64,000 nucleotides of DNA from Gallibacterium faecale (GTDB lineage Bacteria; Pseudomonadota; Gammaproteobacteria; Enterobacterales; Pasteurellaceae): NCBI RefSeq assembly GCF_027920745.1, contig NZ_JAQIBB010000068.1:9347-73346 (forward strand), given 5' to 3'. Below, piece by piece: positions 9,825-17,879 of the stretch; within the stretch, counting starts at the first letter, position 1; every line of letters starts with the position of its first letter. The notes beneath the pieces were generated by a model. That model was not told where the DNA came from. It made no database searches and saw only the letters and a program-made list of their open reading frames with translations. Made by a program: the position numbers and the translations under genes.

Positions 9825-10214
9825 TTATTTTACCCATGCGCTTGGATGTTGGGTAAAACCAATATGCGGATAATAATTTATTGCCTGCGGTGCAGAGAGT
9901 AAAATAATTTTACATTCTGCATCAAGCTGCTCTTTTAAAGTTTGAATTAATTGTTTGCCAATGCCTTGTTTTTGCCATTGTTCACTTACCGCTAAATCAC
10001 TTAGATAGCAACAATAGGCAAAATCTGTTACTGCACGAGCTGCACCTACCAGATGTTCGCCGTGCCAAGCCGTAATTAATAGATCGGCGTGTTGTAACAT
10101 CTTGGATATTTTATCAATATCATCAATTGGTCTGCGTGCACCAAGCGTTGTTTGCTTTAATAATTCAATATATTGTTGAGCTGTGAGTTGGGTATCTGTT
10201 CTATAAATAATCAT
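9825..10214 (-). CDS. GNAT-family N-acetyltransferase
   Basis: Small cytoplasmic acetyl-CoA-dependent acetyltransferase of 129 residues. The acetyl-CoA pyrophosphate loop reads QKQGIGKQL (around residue 83), and the C-terminal YPHIGF element is typical of the fold. The acceptor substrate is unknown. It lies 26 bases downstream of the membrane-protein gene and 63 bases before gnd on the same strand, so it is probably read with the cluster. GNAT toxins of TacT type are longer and lie beside a DUF1778 antitoxin, which is not found here. Confidence 0.8.
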   Translation of the reverse strand: MIIYRTDTQLTAQQYIELLKQTTLGARRPIDDIDKISKMLQHADLLITAWHGEHLVGAARAVTDFAYCCYLSDLAVSEQWQKQGIGKQLIQTLKEQLDAECKIILLSAPQAINYYPHIGFTQHPSAWVK

Positions 10215-10240
10215 TGTTTCTGTCTTTTAAGTTATTGCGT

Positions 10241-10912
10241 TTATGGTTGTGAGATACTCTTCTCTCCAGAACATATACTATTATTATTTCTCTCACAGTA
10301 GGTAACCATTTTAATAATGTTACTGCCTGGATAAATTACTAATGCTCTAAATTGATCATTATCTAATTGGTTGATAAAAATTCTCGCATTGTCGGCTTTC
10401 CAACTGGCTAATTCAATATTGCTCATTGCGCCACTAATTAATAATTTTTTGTCATTAATATAATGAAATGGCGGTACAAAATATTCTGTACTCTCTATTT
10501 TATTAATATAATGATTGTCGATACAATCGTCTAAATAATATTGTTTTTTATATTGATCACGAATCTGTTCAAAGGGTATTTCAGTGTAAGTTTCCTTGAT
10601 TTTATCAAAATCTATCCATCGTTCTTTTTGATAATAGTGGTTATAACAATATTTCATTTCCCATTCTTGGAACCGAGTTTGTAAAACCAAGTTACTCTCG
10701 CCATATAATATCTTTTGTAAGATTATCTGATTATTTTGATTAATATTTTCAAAAGATCTTGTTGTGGTAATATAATCATCAATATAAAAAATAATAGAGA
10801 TAACACCAAAAAGTAATAATATCCCAAAAATAAATACAACAATCGGAATAAATATAATCATTAGGGGAATAAAAATAATCATCCCTATTTTTTGTTTTAT
10901 ATTTTTCACCAT
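10241..10912 (-). CDS. Hypothetical membrane-anchored protein, third gene of the HepT-MntA cassette
   Basis: I do not recognise this 223-residue protein. Residues about 9-46 form one very long or two closely spaced hydrophobic helices rich in Ile, Phe and Leu, with only a few charges before them. The remaining ~175 residues are polar, rich in Tyr, Asn, Ile and Lys, and contain four cysteines (two near the C-terminus, CERNNNSIC). The gene begins three bases after the MntA-like stop, so it is almost certainly translated from the same mRNA. The DNA is visibly more AT-rich than gnd or zwf on either side, which suggests acquisition. A role as effector or anchor for the pair upstream is only inference. 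Confidence 0.65.
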   Translation of the reverse strand: MVKNIKQKIGMIIFIPLMIIFIPIVVFIFGILLLFGVISIIFYIDDYITTTRSFENINQNNQIILQKILYGESNLVLQTRFQEWEMKYCYNHYYQKERWIDFDKIKETYTEIPFEQIRDQYKKQYYLDDCIDNHYINKIESTEYFVPPFHYINDKKLLISGAMSNIELASWKADNARIFINQLDNDQFRALVIYPGSNIIKMVTYCERNNNSICSGEKSISQP

Positions 10913-10915
10913 AAA

Positions 10916-11221
10916 TTAAGAGCTTTTGGCTTGTATAACAACATATTTTTGCTTAATAATTTGCTGAAATTTTTGTGATGTTGCGACCCAATCCACTACA
11001 TCTACCGTATAAGGTAAATCACTCTCTGAAAATGCATTTTCAACTTGACAGAGTGTTCTTAAATCAAGCGGTTGCTCACTTATTATCACTAAATCTAAAT
11101 CAGAAAATGTAGTCGCTGTCCCTTTTACCCTTGAACCAAAAGCCCATACTTCATAATTTGGCAAATAAGTCTGCAAAATTTGCTGCACAATAACTAAATG
11201 TTGCGGTTGAATATCAAGCAT
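10916..11221 (-). CDS. MNT-type minimal nucleotidyltransferase (MntA/HI0073-like antitoxin)
   Basis: Single-domain nucleotidyltransferase of 101 residues from the MNT branch of the polymerase-beta superfamily. The GSX10DXD motif is intact: GS at residues 29-30 and the metal-binding DLD at 41-43; the third acidic residue is probably D74 (TVDVVD). Characterised MntA proteins neutralise their HEPN partner by adding AMP to a tyrosine near its active site (established for HepT/MntA of Shewanella and a cyanobacterium). One base separates it from the HepT-like gene upstream. The catalytic set being complete while the partner lacks its catalytic His is odd; see findings. Confidence 0.85.
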   Translation of the reverse strand: MLDIQPQHLVIVQQILQTYLPNYEVWAFGSRVKGTATTFSDLDLVIISEQPLDLRTLCQVENAFSESDLPYTVDVVDWVATSQKFQQIIKQKYVVIQAKSS

Positions 11222-11222
11222 T

Positions 11223-11648
11223 TTAATTTCGCTGTTTTAGTTGTGTTAATAGTGTTTGTGCAGATTGCAGAAATCCCGAAATATCATGATAGATTTGCTG
11301 AGCTTTATTGTGATCATAAGTATCCGAGGTAATATTACGCATTTTACGATATAACAACCAATCATCCATACTTGTGATTAATCCTGCTTTTGCACTCAAA
11401 CGCAAAACATCTCTAAAGTCGCTACTATCAATTTCTTCAGGTGTTTCAACTATTTGCTTTAATTGTCGTTTGAGCATTTTGATACTTAACTCATAGACAA
11501 ATTCAAATTTTTGAATTGCCCCTGCAATTAATGTATCTTGCACGATACTTTCTTGTTGATTAAACCATTGTTTATCAGCTAACTTTTCAATTGTATCGTG
11601 AAGAGAGATAAACGCATTTTCTAATACTGACAGATCAAGTTTTTCCAT
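11223..11648 (-). CDS. HEPN-domain protein, HepT/HI0074 family (toxin or substrate-binding subunit)
   Basis: All-alpha protein of 141 residues matching the HI0074 'nucleotidyltransferase substrate binding' family, now grouped with the HEPN RNase toxins. The helical core is seen in FEFVYELSIKMLKRQL (residues 48-63). HEPN toxins of this family use an Rx4HxY motif; here the corresponding segment is RNITSDTY (R104, Y111), with Asp109 where the catalytic His should be. Arg104 and Tyr111, the usual AMPylation target, are kept. It lies 19 bases after pgl on the same strand, so the cassette is probably fed by the zwf-pgl transcript. Confidence 0.82.
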   Translation of the reverse strand: MEKLDLSVLENAFISLHDTIEKLADKQWFNQQESIVQDTLIAGAIQKFEFVYELSIKMLKRQLKQIVETPEEIDSSDFRDVLRLSAKAGLITSMDDWLLYRKMRNITSDTYDHNKAQQIYHDISGFLQSAQTLLTQLKQRN

Positions 11649-11667
11649 TAGTTACCTCTCATATTGC

Positions 11668-12378
11668 TTACAATAAAGCCGCTGCCTCTTTATCTAAATA
11701 CCACTCTGTCATACCCTGTTGAGATTTAATTTTCGCTGCAGGATAAGGTAAATCTTCAGCGGCAGTCGTTTGAATCTGATTCAGAATTTTGGCTTTGCTA
11801 ACACCAGTTACCAAATAGGTAACTCGTTTTGCATTTTCAATTAAGCGTGCTGTTTTAGAAATACGATACTGCCCACTTTCAGGATGTTGTGCAATCAGCG
11901 CTAGATTTGGATCAGCAAAATTGGTTTGATGTGGGAATAAAGAGGCAGTATGCCCATCAGTTCCCATACCAAGAATAACCCAATCAAAAACAGGTAAGCC
12001 ATTTTGTGTTGTTGCAATAGCTTGCAGATCTTGTTCAAAACGTACTAATCCTTGCTCTGGTGTTAATTCACCATAAATACGATGGATATTTTCATTCGGA
12101 ATCGCAATATGATCGAATAATAAACGTTGCACCTCACCATAATTACTTTCTGGATCAGATGGTGGCACACAACGTTCATCTCCCCACCAAAAATGTAAAT
12201 TTTGCCATTGAATTGCTGTGTTATAGGGTGGTTTTGCTAAAGTCTGAAACAATAATTTAGGCGTACTGCCACCTGATAAGGAAATATGGATTGCAGTTCC
12301 TAATTGACTATAACGCTTAAACTCTTCGGCAATATGTTCTACAGCTGCTTGTGCAGTGGTAAAAATTTGGTAATTCAT
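11668..12378 (-). CDS. pgl: 6-phosphogluconolactonase
   Basis: Hydrolyses 6-phosphogluconolactone, the second step of the oxidative pentose phosphate pathway. The DevB-type family signatures are present: LSGGSTP (near residue 34), WWGDERCVP (near 65) and GMGTDGHTASLFP (near 137). Length 236 is typical. It starts two bases after the zwf stop and is therefore coupled to it. In relatives gnd follows nearby; here a HEPN/MNT cassette and a GNAT gene lie in between. Confidence 0.95.
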   Translation of the reverse strand: MNYQIFTTAQAAVEHIAEEFKRYSQLGTAIHISLSGGSTPKLLFQTLAKPPYNTAIQWQNLHFWWGDERCVPPSDPESNYGEVQRLLFDHIAIPNENIHRIYGELTPEQGLVRFEQDLQAIATTQNGLPVFDWVILGMGTDGHTASLFPHQTNFADPNLALIAQHPESGQYRISKTARLIENAKRVTYLVTGVSKAKILNQIQTTAAEDLPYPAAKIKSQQGMTEWYLDKEAAALL

Positions 12379-12380
12379 AT

Positions 12381-13880
12381 TTATAGCTCGCAGTAATTGG
12401 TATCAGTAAGATTTTTACAAGGGAAACGCCATTCACGTTGGCTACGACTCATAAGTTTATCTGCCGCATCAGGTCCCCAAGTTCCACACGCATAACCATG
12501 AATTTTTGGATTGCCTGCTTTGTAATCTAAAATTGGTTGTACAAATTGCCATGCTGCTTGCACTGCATCACTACGCGTAAACAGGGTTGCATCGCCATTT
12601 AATGCATCGAGTAATAGGCGTTCATAAGCTGAGAATAAATGCCCTTCAGCAATAGAATCATAGTGGAAATCCATTGCAACTTCTTTTGCTTTAAAGCCAG
12701 AACCTGGTTGTTTTAAACCAAAACTCATCACAATACCTTCATCTGGTTGAATACGGATAATTAATTTATTTTCTGGCGCATTCATATTAAACACTGGATG
12801 AGGTGTTTTCTTGAAGTGGATAACAATTTCGGTAACACGTGTTGGCATCCGTTTACCACTACGCACATAGAATGGAACACCACTCCAACGCCAGTTATCA
12901 ATCGTTAAGCGTAATGCGACATAGGTTTCGGTACGAGATTGAGGATCGACGCCTTTTTCTTCTCGATAGCCCGGTAATTCTACACCACGAACTTTAGAAC
13001 GGGTGTATTGCCCTAAAACGAGATTTTCTTCTAAGGATTCTGCGGTTAATGGATGTAGGCTTTGTAATACTTTCACTACTTCATCACGCATTGATTTTGC
13101 ATTGATAACGGCTGGACTTTCCATTGCCACTAAAGCGAGAACTTGTAGTAAATGGTTTTGGAACATATCACGCATTGCACCAGAACCATCGTAATAACCG
13201 CCTCGTTCTTCAACACCTAAGGCTTCAGCACCGGTGATTTCTACATAATCAATATAGTTTCGATTCCATAATGGTTCAAATAGACCATTAGAAAAACGTA
13301 ATACTAATAAATTTTGTACAGTTTCTTTACCTAAATAGTGATCGATACGATAGATTTGGTGCTCTGCAAAGGATTGATGGATTTTGTCATCTAAATCAAT
13401 GGAAGATTGCAAATCATAACCAAATGGTTTTTCAACAATTAGACGTTTCCAACCTTCAGATTCATCGTTTAAATTATGTGCTGCCAGACATTCTGGAATA
13501 ACCCCATATAAACTTGGTGGTGTTGATAAATAATACAGAACGTTATGCTGACCATTATGACGAAAGTTCAATTCAACTAAGCGATTTTTGATTTTTTCAT
13601 AATCATTAACGTTTTTGGTATCAATCGCTTGATAATAAATATGTTGCAAGAAGGCTTCTAAAATGCCTTCATTCACTTTTTCATTTTCAATTAGGCTTTG
13701 GCGTAATTTATCACGAAATGCATTATCACTATATTCAGTACGACTTACGCCTAAAATAGCAAAATCATCTGAAAGCTGTTCATTTTCAAAAAGTTGGTAC
13801 AATGCAGGGATCAATTTACGGTGTGTAAGATCGCCTGATGCACCAAAAATAACGATAGTATTATTTTCTGGTTTTTGCAT
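12381..13880 (-). CDS. zwf: Glucose-6-phosphate 1-dehydrogenase
   Basis: First enzyme of the oxidative pentose phosphate pathway, oxidising glucose-6-phosphate with NADP+. The dinucleotide-binding loop GASGDL (residues 13-18) and the active-site signature RIDHYLGKE (near residue 178) are intact; length 499 is close to E. coli (491). It heads the minus-strand cluster zwf-pgl-hepT-mntA-membrane protein-GNAT-gnd. A strong terminator hairpin separates it from cysQ upstream, so it must have its own promoter in the 100-base gap. Confidence 0.98.
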   Translation of the reverse strand: MQKPENNTIVIFGASGDLTHRKLIPALYQLFENEQLSDDFAILGVSRTEYSDNAFRDKLRQSLIENEKVNEGILEAFLQHIYYQAIDTKNVNDYEKIKNRLVELNFRHNGQHNVLYYLSTPPSLYGVIPECLAAHNLNDESEGWKRLIVEKPFGYDLQSSIDLDDKIHQSFAEHQIYRIDHYLGKETVQNLLVLRFSNGLFEPLWNRNYIDYVEITGAEALGVEERGGYYDGSGAMRDMFQNHLLQVLALVAMESPAVINAKSMRDEVVKVLQSLHPLTAESLEENLVLGQYTRSKVRGVELPGYREEKGVDPQSRTETYVALRLTIDNWRWSGVPFYVRSGKRMPTRVTEIVIHFKKTPHPVFNMNAPENKLIIRIQPDEGIVMSFGLKQPGSGFKAKEVAMDFHYDSIAEGHLFSAYERLLLDALNGDATLFTRSDAVQAAWQFVQPILDYKAGNPKIHGYACGTWGPDAADKLMSRSQREWRFPCKNLTDTNYCEL

Positions 13881-13936
13881 ATCTTTGAATTCCTACCTAT
13901 AACGACTTTAAACTTTGTTAGTACTATCATCTTACG

Positions 13937-13968
13937 GATAAAACCGATTAAGGCTAATCGGTTTTATC
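13937..13968 (-). terminator. Terminator hairpin between cysQ and zwf
   Basis: Perfect 14-bp inverted repeat (13937-13950 with 13955-13968) with a 4-base loop. The 3' arm carries TTTT on either strand. Its position right after the cysQ stop fits termination of cysQ and insulation of zwf. Confidence 0.75.
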
Positions 13969-13982
13969 TAAGGTAATGATAA

Positions 13983-14792
13983 CTATTGTTGTAATAAAAT
14001 TTGACGCCAATCCCAGTGCCGATCTCCCACAACAATAAAATGTGGGTTCACAAAGGTATTGCGTTGATTATATGTGAGCGGTTGTTGTGAAAGTGTGAAA
14101 ATATCACCGCCACTTTCCTGTAAAATTAACTGTGCAGCAGCGGTATCCCATTCGCCTGTATCACCTAAACGAATATAGCAGTCACATTGTTGGCGTGCAA
14201 CTAATGTACTTTTCAAGCCACTTGAACCATAAGTAATAAATTGATAATTAAATTTAGGATTTAATACAGATAAAACTTTCTGCTGATTATTACTTTTACC
14301 AATCGCAATTGTAATTGGTTTTTGCGGATCGAACGGATGGCGGCTATTTAAAGGTTGTAGTTGTTGATTTTGACGGAAGAATGCACCTTGACCTTTAACT
14401 GCATAGAATGTCTGATTTAGTACAGGAGCATGGATAATGCCAATAATAGGGTGTTGCTCTTCGATAAGTGCAATCAGTACAGAAAATTGATCTGTGCGAT
14501 CAATAAATTGTTGGGTGCCATCTAGGGGATCAATTAACCAATAGCGTTGCCATTTTTGGCGTTCAGCTAAGGGAATTGCACAATTTTCTTCAGAAAGTAC
14601 AGGAGTATAGGGATCAATTTGCTGTAAAGCTTGTACAAGATAGCGACTGACAGCCAGATCAGCCTCTGTAACAGGAGTATGATCGGCTTTAATTTTAATA
14701 TTTACTTTGTGTTGGTAGAACGTTTTTAACTGTTCGCCAGCTTGATAAGCGATATTCAATGCTTGTTCGAGCAAGGTTGAGAGTGATTGCAT
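13983..14792 (-). CDS. cysQ: 3'(2'),5'-bisphosphate nucleotidase CysQ
   Basis: Mg2+-dependent, lithium-sensitive phosphatase that hydrolyses 3'-phosphoadenosine 5'-phosphate (PAP) to AMP, relieving a by-product of sulfate assimilation and nucleotide turnover. Inositol-monophosphatase-fold motifs are seen: the metal-site EEN (near residue 65), DPLDGTQQFI (near 88) and GEWDTAAAQL (near 209). Length 269 (E. coli 246) includes a slightly longer tail. It follows nudE by ten bases; both act on adenine nucleotide by-products, consistent with an operon. Confidence 0.93.
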   Translation of the reverse strand: MQSLSTLLEQALNIAYQAGEQLKTFYQHKVNIKIKADHTPVTEADLAVSRYLVQALQQIDPYTPVLSEENCAIPLAERQKWQRYWLIDPLDGTQQFIDRTDQFSVLIALIEEQHPIIGIIHAPVLNQTFYAVKGQGAFFRQNQQLQPLNSRHPFDPQKPITIAIGKSNNQQKVLSVLNPKFNYQFITYGSSGLKSTLVARQQCDCYIRLGDTGEWDTAAAQLILQESGGDIFTLSQQPLTYNQRNTFVNPHFIVVGDRHWDWRQILLQQ

Positions 14793-14802
14793 ATTGATTT
14801 CA

Positions 14803-15345
14803 TTACCTCTGTGCCAAATGTTTTTTTAATAAGAATAGTGCCGATAAATTCCGGGCTTCATTAAATTTAGGATCGTCTAATAGCTCGTCTATTTTGTCTA
14901 ATGGATAACGAACTAATTGCAGCGCCTCAGGTTCATCTCCCTCTAAACGACTAGGATAAAGTGATTCAGCTAATAGAATATGCATTGGGTTATTCATATA
15001 GCCTGGGGAGCTGATTAGCGTTCTTAATAAGGTGAATTGTTTAGCCGCAAAGCCAATTTCTTCTTGTAATTCTCTATTGGCACTTTGTTCTGGTGTTTCG
15101 CCAATTTCCATTAATCCTTTTGGGAAACCTAATTCGTACTGTTCGGTACCAACGGCATATTCATAGGTTAATAATAAATTTTGCTGGTCATCTATGGCTA
15201 AAATCATCACTGCACTACGGCTAGCAGGTTTGAAGCGTTCATAAGTACGCAATTCCCCATTAGAAAAACGAAGATCAACCGATTGAATTTCAAAAAGACG
15301 GGATTTTGCTGCTAATTGAATAGATAAAATTTCAGGTTTTTTCAT
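14803..15345 (-). CDS. nudE: ADP compounds hydrolase NudE
   Basis: Nudix hydrolase acting on ADP-ribose, NADH and diadenosine compounds. A complete Nudix box (GX5EX7REUXEEXGU) is present in the segment beginning GLMEIGE and ending EEIGF. I choose ATG at 15345 over upstream in-frame starts because a near-perfect Shine-Dalgarno (GGAGGTG) lies about 8 bases before it and the resulting 180-residue protein aligns with E. coli NudE (186). It is divergent from hslR and upstream of cysQ. Confidence 0.92.
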   Translation of the reverse strand: MKKPEILSIQLAAKSRLFEIQSVDLRFSNGELRTYERFKPASRSAVMILAIDDQQNLLLTYEYAVGTEQYELGFPKGLMEIGETPEQSANRELQEEIGFAAKQFTLLRTLISSPGYMNNPMHILLAESLYPSRLEGDEPEALQLVRYPLDKIDELLDDPKFNEARNLSALFLLKKHLAQR

Positions 15346-15476
15346 AAAAAATTCACCTCCGCACGATTTTTTTGTTGTGATAATTGATGTGCTTTGTTTT
15401 ACAAAAAACGAGAGTAACGATACCATAATTGCTGCAATTATTCGAACGCTTAGTCAGCAAATTTGTGAGAGAACGG

Positions 15477-15884
15477 ATGAGAAAAGATAAACAACAGGAA
15501 GAACAAGAATCTTACCGTCTTGATAAATGGTTATGGGCGGCACGTTTTTATAAGACTCGCACTTTAGCCCGAGAAATGGTTGATGGAGGTAAGGTTCATT
15601 ATAATGGACAGCGTACTAAACCAAGTAAAGAGGTTGAAGTGGGAGCGATGATTAAACTTAGACAAGGTAACGATGAGAAAGAAGTTGAAGTTCTTGCTTT
15701 GTCAAATCAACGTAGGGCTGCGCCACTGGCACAACAACTTTATCGGGAAACGGAAGAAAGCATTAAGAAAAGAGAACAAATTGCTTGGGCAAGAAAAGCT
15801 AATGCGTTATCTATGCCAAATCCAGAGCGGCGACCAAATAAAAAAGAGCGTCGAGATCTTCTTAAATTTAAATATCAACAATAA
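15477..15884 (+). CDS. hslR: Ribosome-associated heat shock protein Hsp15
   Basis: S4-domain RNA-binding protein that binds free 50S subunits carrying a blocked nascent chain and helps recycle them. The S4 core (RLDKWLWAARFYKTR) starts about 15 residues from the chosen ATG, as in E. coli; an in-frame TTG at 15429 would add 16 residues without homology or ribosome site. The C-terminal basic tail (RRPNKKERRDLLKFK) is typical. The resulting length is 135 residues. greB starts four bases after its stop. Confidence 0.92.
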   Translation: MRKDKQQEEQESYRLDKWLWAARFYKTRTLAREMVDGGKVHYNGQRTKPSKEVEVGAMIKLRQGNDEKEVEVLALSNQRRAAPLAQQLYRETEESIKKREQIAWARKANALSMPNPERRPNKKERRDLLKFKYQQ

Positions 15885-15887
15885 TCT

Positions 15888-16376
15888 ATGGCGAAATCAA
15901 ATTATATTACTAGAGCAGGTTGGAATAGCTTGGATCAGGAGCTGAAATATTTATGGAAAGTGGAAAGACCGCAAGTAACGCAAGCGGTTTCTGATGCAGC
16001 AGCTTTAGGTGATCGAAGTGAAAATGCAGAATATATTTATGGTAAACGTCGTTTACGTGAAATTGATCGCCGGGTACGTTTTTTAACCAAGCGTTTAGAA
16101 GTATTACAGATTGTTGATTATCATCCTCGTCAAGAGGGAAAAGTATTTTTTGGTGCTTGGGTTGAGCTGGAAACAGAAGAGGGTGAAGTAAAACAATATC
16201 GTATTGTGGGCTGTGATGAATTTGATCCAGCAAAAAATTGGATCTCAATTGATTCTCCAGTGGCAAGAGCTTTAATTGGGAAAGCGGTTGATGATGAAGT
16301 CGATGTGGAAACGCCTTCCGGTAGGATTTTGTTTTATATTAATAAAATTTGGTATGAAAAACAGAGCGGATTATAG
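15888..16376 (+). CDS. greB: Transcription elongation factor GreB
   Basis: Secondary-channel factor that stimulates RNA cleavage by backtracked RNA polymerase. The N-terminal coiled coil holds the acidic tip with the Asp/Glu pair (DRSENAEY, around residue 43), and the C-terminal FKBP-like domain follows (SPVARALIGK). It is GreB rather than GreA by the YITRAGW N-terminus and basic patch (YGKRRLREIDRRVRFLTKR). Length 162 (E. coli 158). Its 3' end overlaps the convergent rseC by six bases. Confidence 0.95.
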   Translation: MAKSNYITRAGWNSLDQELKYLWKVERPQVTQAVSDAAALGDRSENAEYIYGKRRLREIDRRVRFLTKRLEVLQIVDYHPRQEGKVFFGAWVELETEEGEVKQYRIVGCDEFDPAKNWISIDSPVARALIGKAVDDEVDVETPSGRILFYINKIWYEKQSGL

Positions 16377-16814
16377 AATCCGCTCAATGAGATGTGGTTG
16401 ATATTTCTGTTGTTTTTGTAGGCGGCGATTAATCAATTTTACGCCGAGGAAAGCCATAGTCGTTGTGAGTAGAGTAAATAAAATATTTTGCCATTCTTGA
16501 GAGAACCAATAGCTTCCCAGTAATACACTGATTATTAATACACATAGTGGGATAGTGTAAGCAATAAAAGCTAATCTAAGCAAAGATTGTTCTGGCAAAC
16601 CAATTTCTACTGTTTCGCCAATTCGCATTGGTCGTGAACAAGGAAAGGTGAATTGATACCGTGTTGATTTTCCTGTTAATTCTGTAAGTGCAGCAGTGCC
16701 ACAATTTGCTTTTGCTGCACAACCTCCACATCCTCCACATCCTTGATTAGCTTGACATTCGACAGTGACAACCCCAGCTTGATAATCAATGACAACAGCT
16801 TTTTCAGTAATCAT
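16371..16814 (-). CDS. rseC: SoxR-reducing system / sigma-E regulator RseC
   Basis: Inner-membrane protein of 147 residues encoded at the end of the sigma-E operon; E. coli RseC contributes to SoxR reduction and modestly to sigma-E activity. A cysteine cluster (CGGCGGCAAKANCG, near residue 23) precedes two transmembrane helices (about 82-100 and 107-125), as in the family. The start overlaps the rseB stop by four bases (ATGA), so translation is coupled. Confidence 0.9.
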   Translation of the reverse strand: MITEKAVVIDYQAGVVTVECQANQGCGGCGGCAAKANCGTAALTELTGKSTRYQFTFPCSRPMRIGETVEIGLPEQSLLRLAFIAYTIPLCVLIISVLLGSYWFSQEWQNILFTLLTTTMAFLGVKLINRRLQKQQKYQPHLIERIL

Positions 16815-17770
16815 TGTGTACCTCCTGTAAATTTAACATCTTGTACAATACGACGGGCTGTAGTGAGAGGTATTTGTCCAACTAACACAATCGTTTTTCC
16901 ATTTACCACTTCAGCATACAGTGTATCTATACCTTGCCGCCACGCCTCATTAATTGGCATATCATTTTGTTCTAATAAATACAATGAAAAGGTGAAAAGT
17001 CCATCGCTATAAAGTTGAGTTTCAATGGAGGGTGATAAACCATCAGAGTTAAATTTGACTAACTTGAATCCTTTTGGCAGCCATGATGGTTGCCATTTGT
17101 AATCGGTAGTATTAGGGCTATAAATCGACACAACTGGCGGTTGTCTTAACTGTTTTGCCGCAGCAATAAGAGCTTGCGGATTAGTTAAAGTGTCTAAGGT
17201 GATTACCTTAAATTGAGAAATTGTATTACCATTGCGATCGAGAACTTCACCTCGCAAAGGAAGGTAAGTTTGTTCATCAATCCAGATAGCGTAAGAGTAA
17301 CGGAATTCATCTTTAGGCATTAGTTTGATGACATTAGCAATTCGGTTAGCAACACGATCCTTTCCAAATGGAATAAAGTCATAATATTGAGAGAGTTGCT
17401 GAAAATTGCTGTAAACAATATTAGGTAGAGAATCAATAATATTGTTACTGCGAATACTAAAAGGAGCATAGTTAGCAGAGAAATAACTGATAGTATTTCC
17501 TTTTTGCCAAATTTCAGTTCTAGGACCATCTAAATAGAGTAATTGTGCATAATGCTCTTGTTGATCAAAAGCATGACGATAATTAAGTGCGTAGTTACCA
17601 CTCTCTTCACCATAGGTAAATGCCATCGAATAGTTTTGTTGCTGAAAGGCATTTTGCATATGTACTAAACTTGTGATTGGCTGCTCTACAGGATTAGTTT
17701 CTGCAGAAACATTGAAAGAAAAAGCACTAATTAACAGCAAGCTAATAATATGAGAGAGTTTTTGGAACAT
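16811..17770 (-). CDS. rseB: Periplasmic sigma-E regulator RseB
   Basis: Periplasmic protein that binds the anti-sigma factor RseA and shields it from DegS; it releases RseA when it senses mislocalised lipoproteins or LPS. Two MucB/RseB domains follow a signal peptide (MFQKLSHIISLLLISAFSF, then a cleavage site near VSA-E). I prefer ATG at 17770 because it gives a proper signal peptide with an AGG element upstream and 319 residues, like E. coli (318); an in-frame ATG at 17800 adds ten residues. A strong hairpin lies in the gap to rseA. Confidence 0.92.
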   Translation of the reverse strand: MFQKLSHIISLLLISAFSFNVSAETNPVEQPITSLVHMQNAFQQQNYSMAFTYGEESGNYALNYRHAFDQQEHYAQLLYLDGPRTEIWQKGNTISYFSANYAPFSIRSNNIIDSLPNIVYSNFQQLSQYYDFIPFGKDRVANRIANVIKLMPKDEFRYSYAIWIDEQTYLPLRGEVLDRNGNTISQFKVITLDTLTNPQALIAAAKQLRQPPVVSIYSPNTTDYKWQPSWLPKGFKLVKFNSDGLSPSIETQLYSDGLFTFSLYLLEQNDMPINEAWRQGIDTLYAEVVNGKTIVLVGQIPLTTARRIVQDVKFTGGTQ

Positions 17771-17832
17771 ATTGAACCTATGGTTATTTGCTACAATCAT
17801 CTTGATTAAGATGAAATTGTATTACAAAAATG

Positions 17833-17859
17833 ACATCACCACCAAAAAGGTGGTGATGT
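17833..17859 (-). terminator. Intra-operon hairpin (attenuator-like) between rseA and rseB
   Basis: Perfect 11-bp GC-containing stem (17833-17843 with 17849-17859) with a 5-base loop, in the 79-109-base gap between the rseA stop and the rseB start. Reading on the minus strand, CATTTTTG follows the stem, so it resembles a weak intrinsic terminator. Confidence 0.55.
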
Positions 17860-17879
17860 TTTTATCTGGCGGAATACAA

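Noticed and set aside
9825..10214. GNAT protein as a TacT-type toxin
   Set aside because: No DUF1778 antitoxin gene is adjacent and the protein is shorter than TacT toxins.
13663..13902. Long open frame opposite zwf
   Set aside because: Shadow of the zwf coding sequence with biased composition and no ribosome site.
15673..15945. Overlapping + strand open frame spanning hslR and greB
   Set aside because: It is out of frame with two well-conserved genes and has no recognisable domain.
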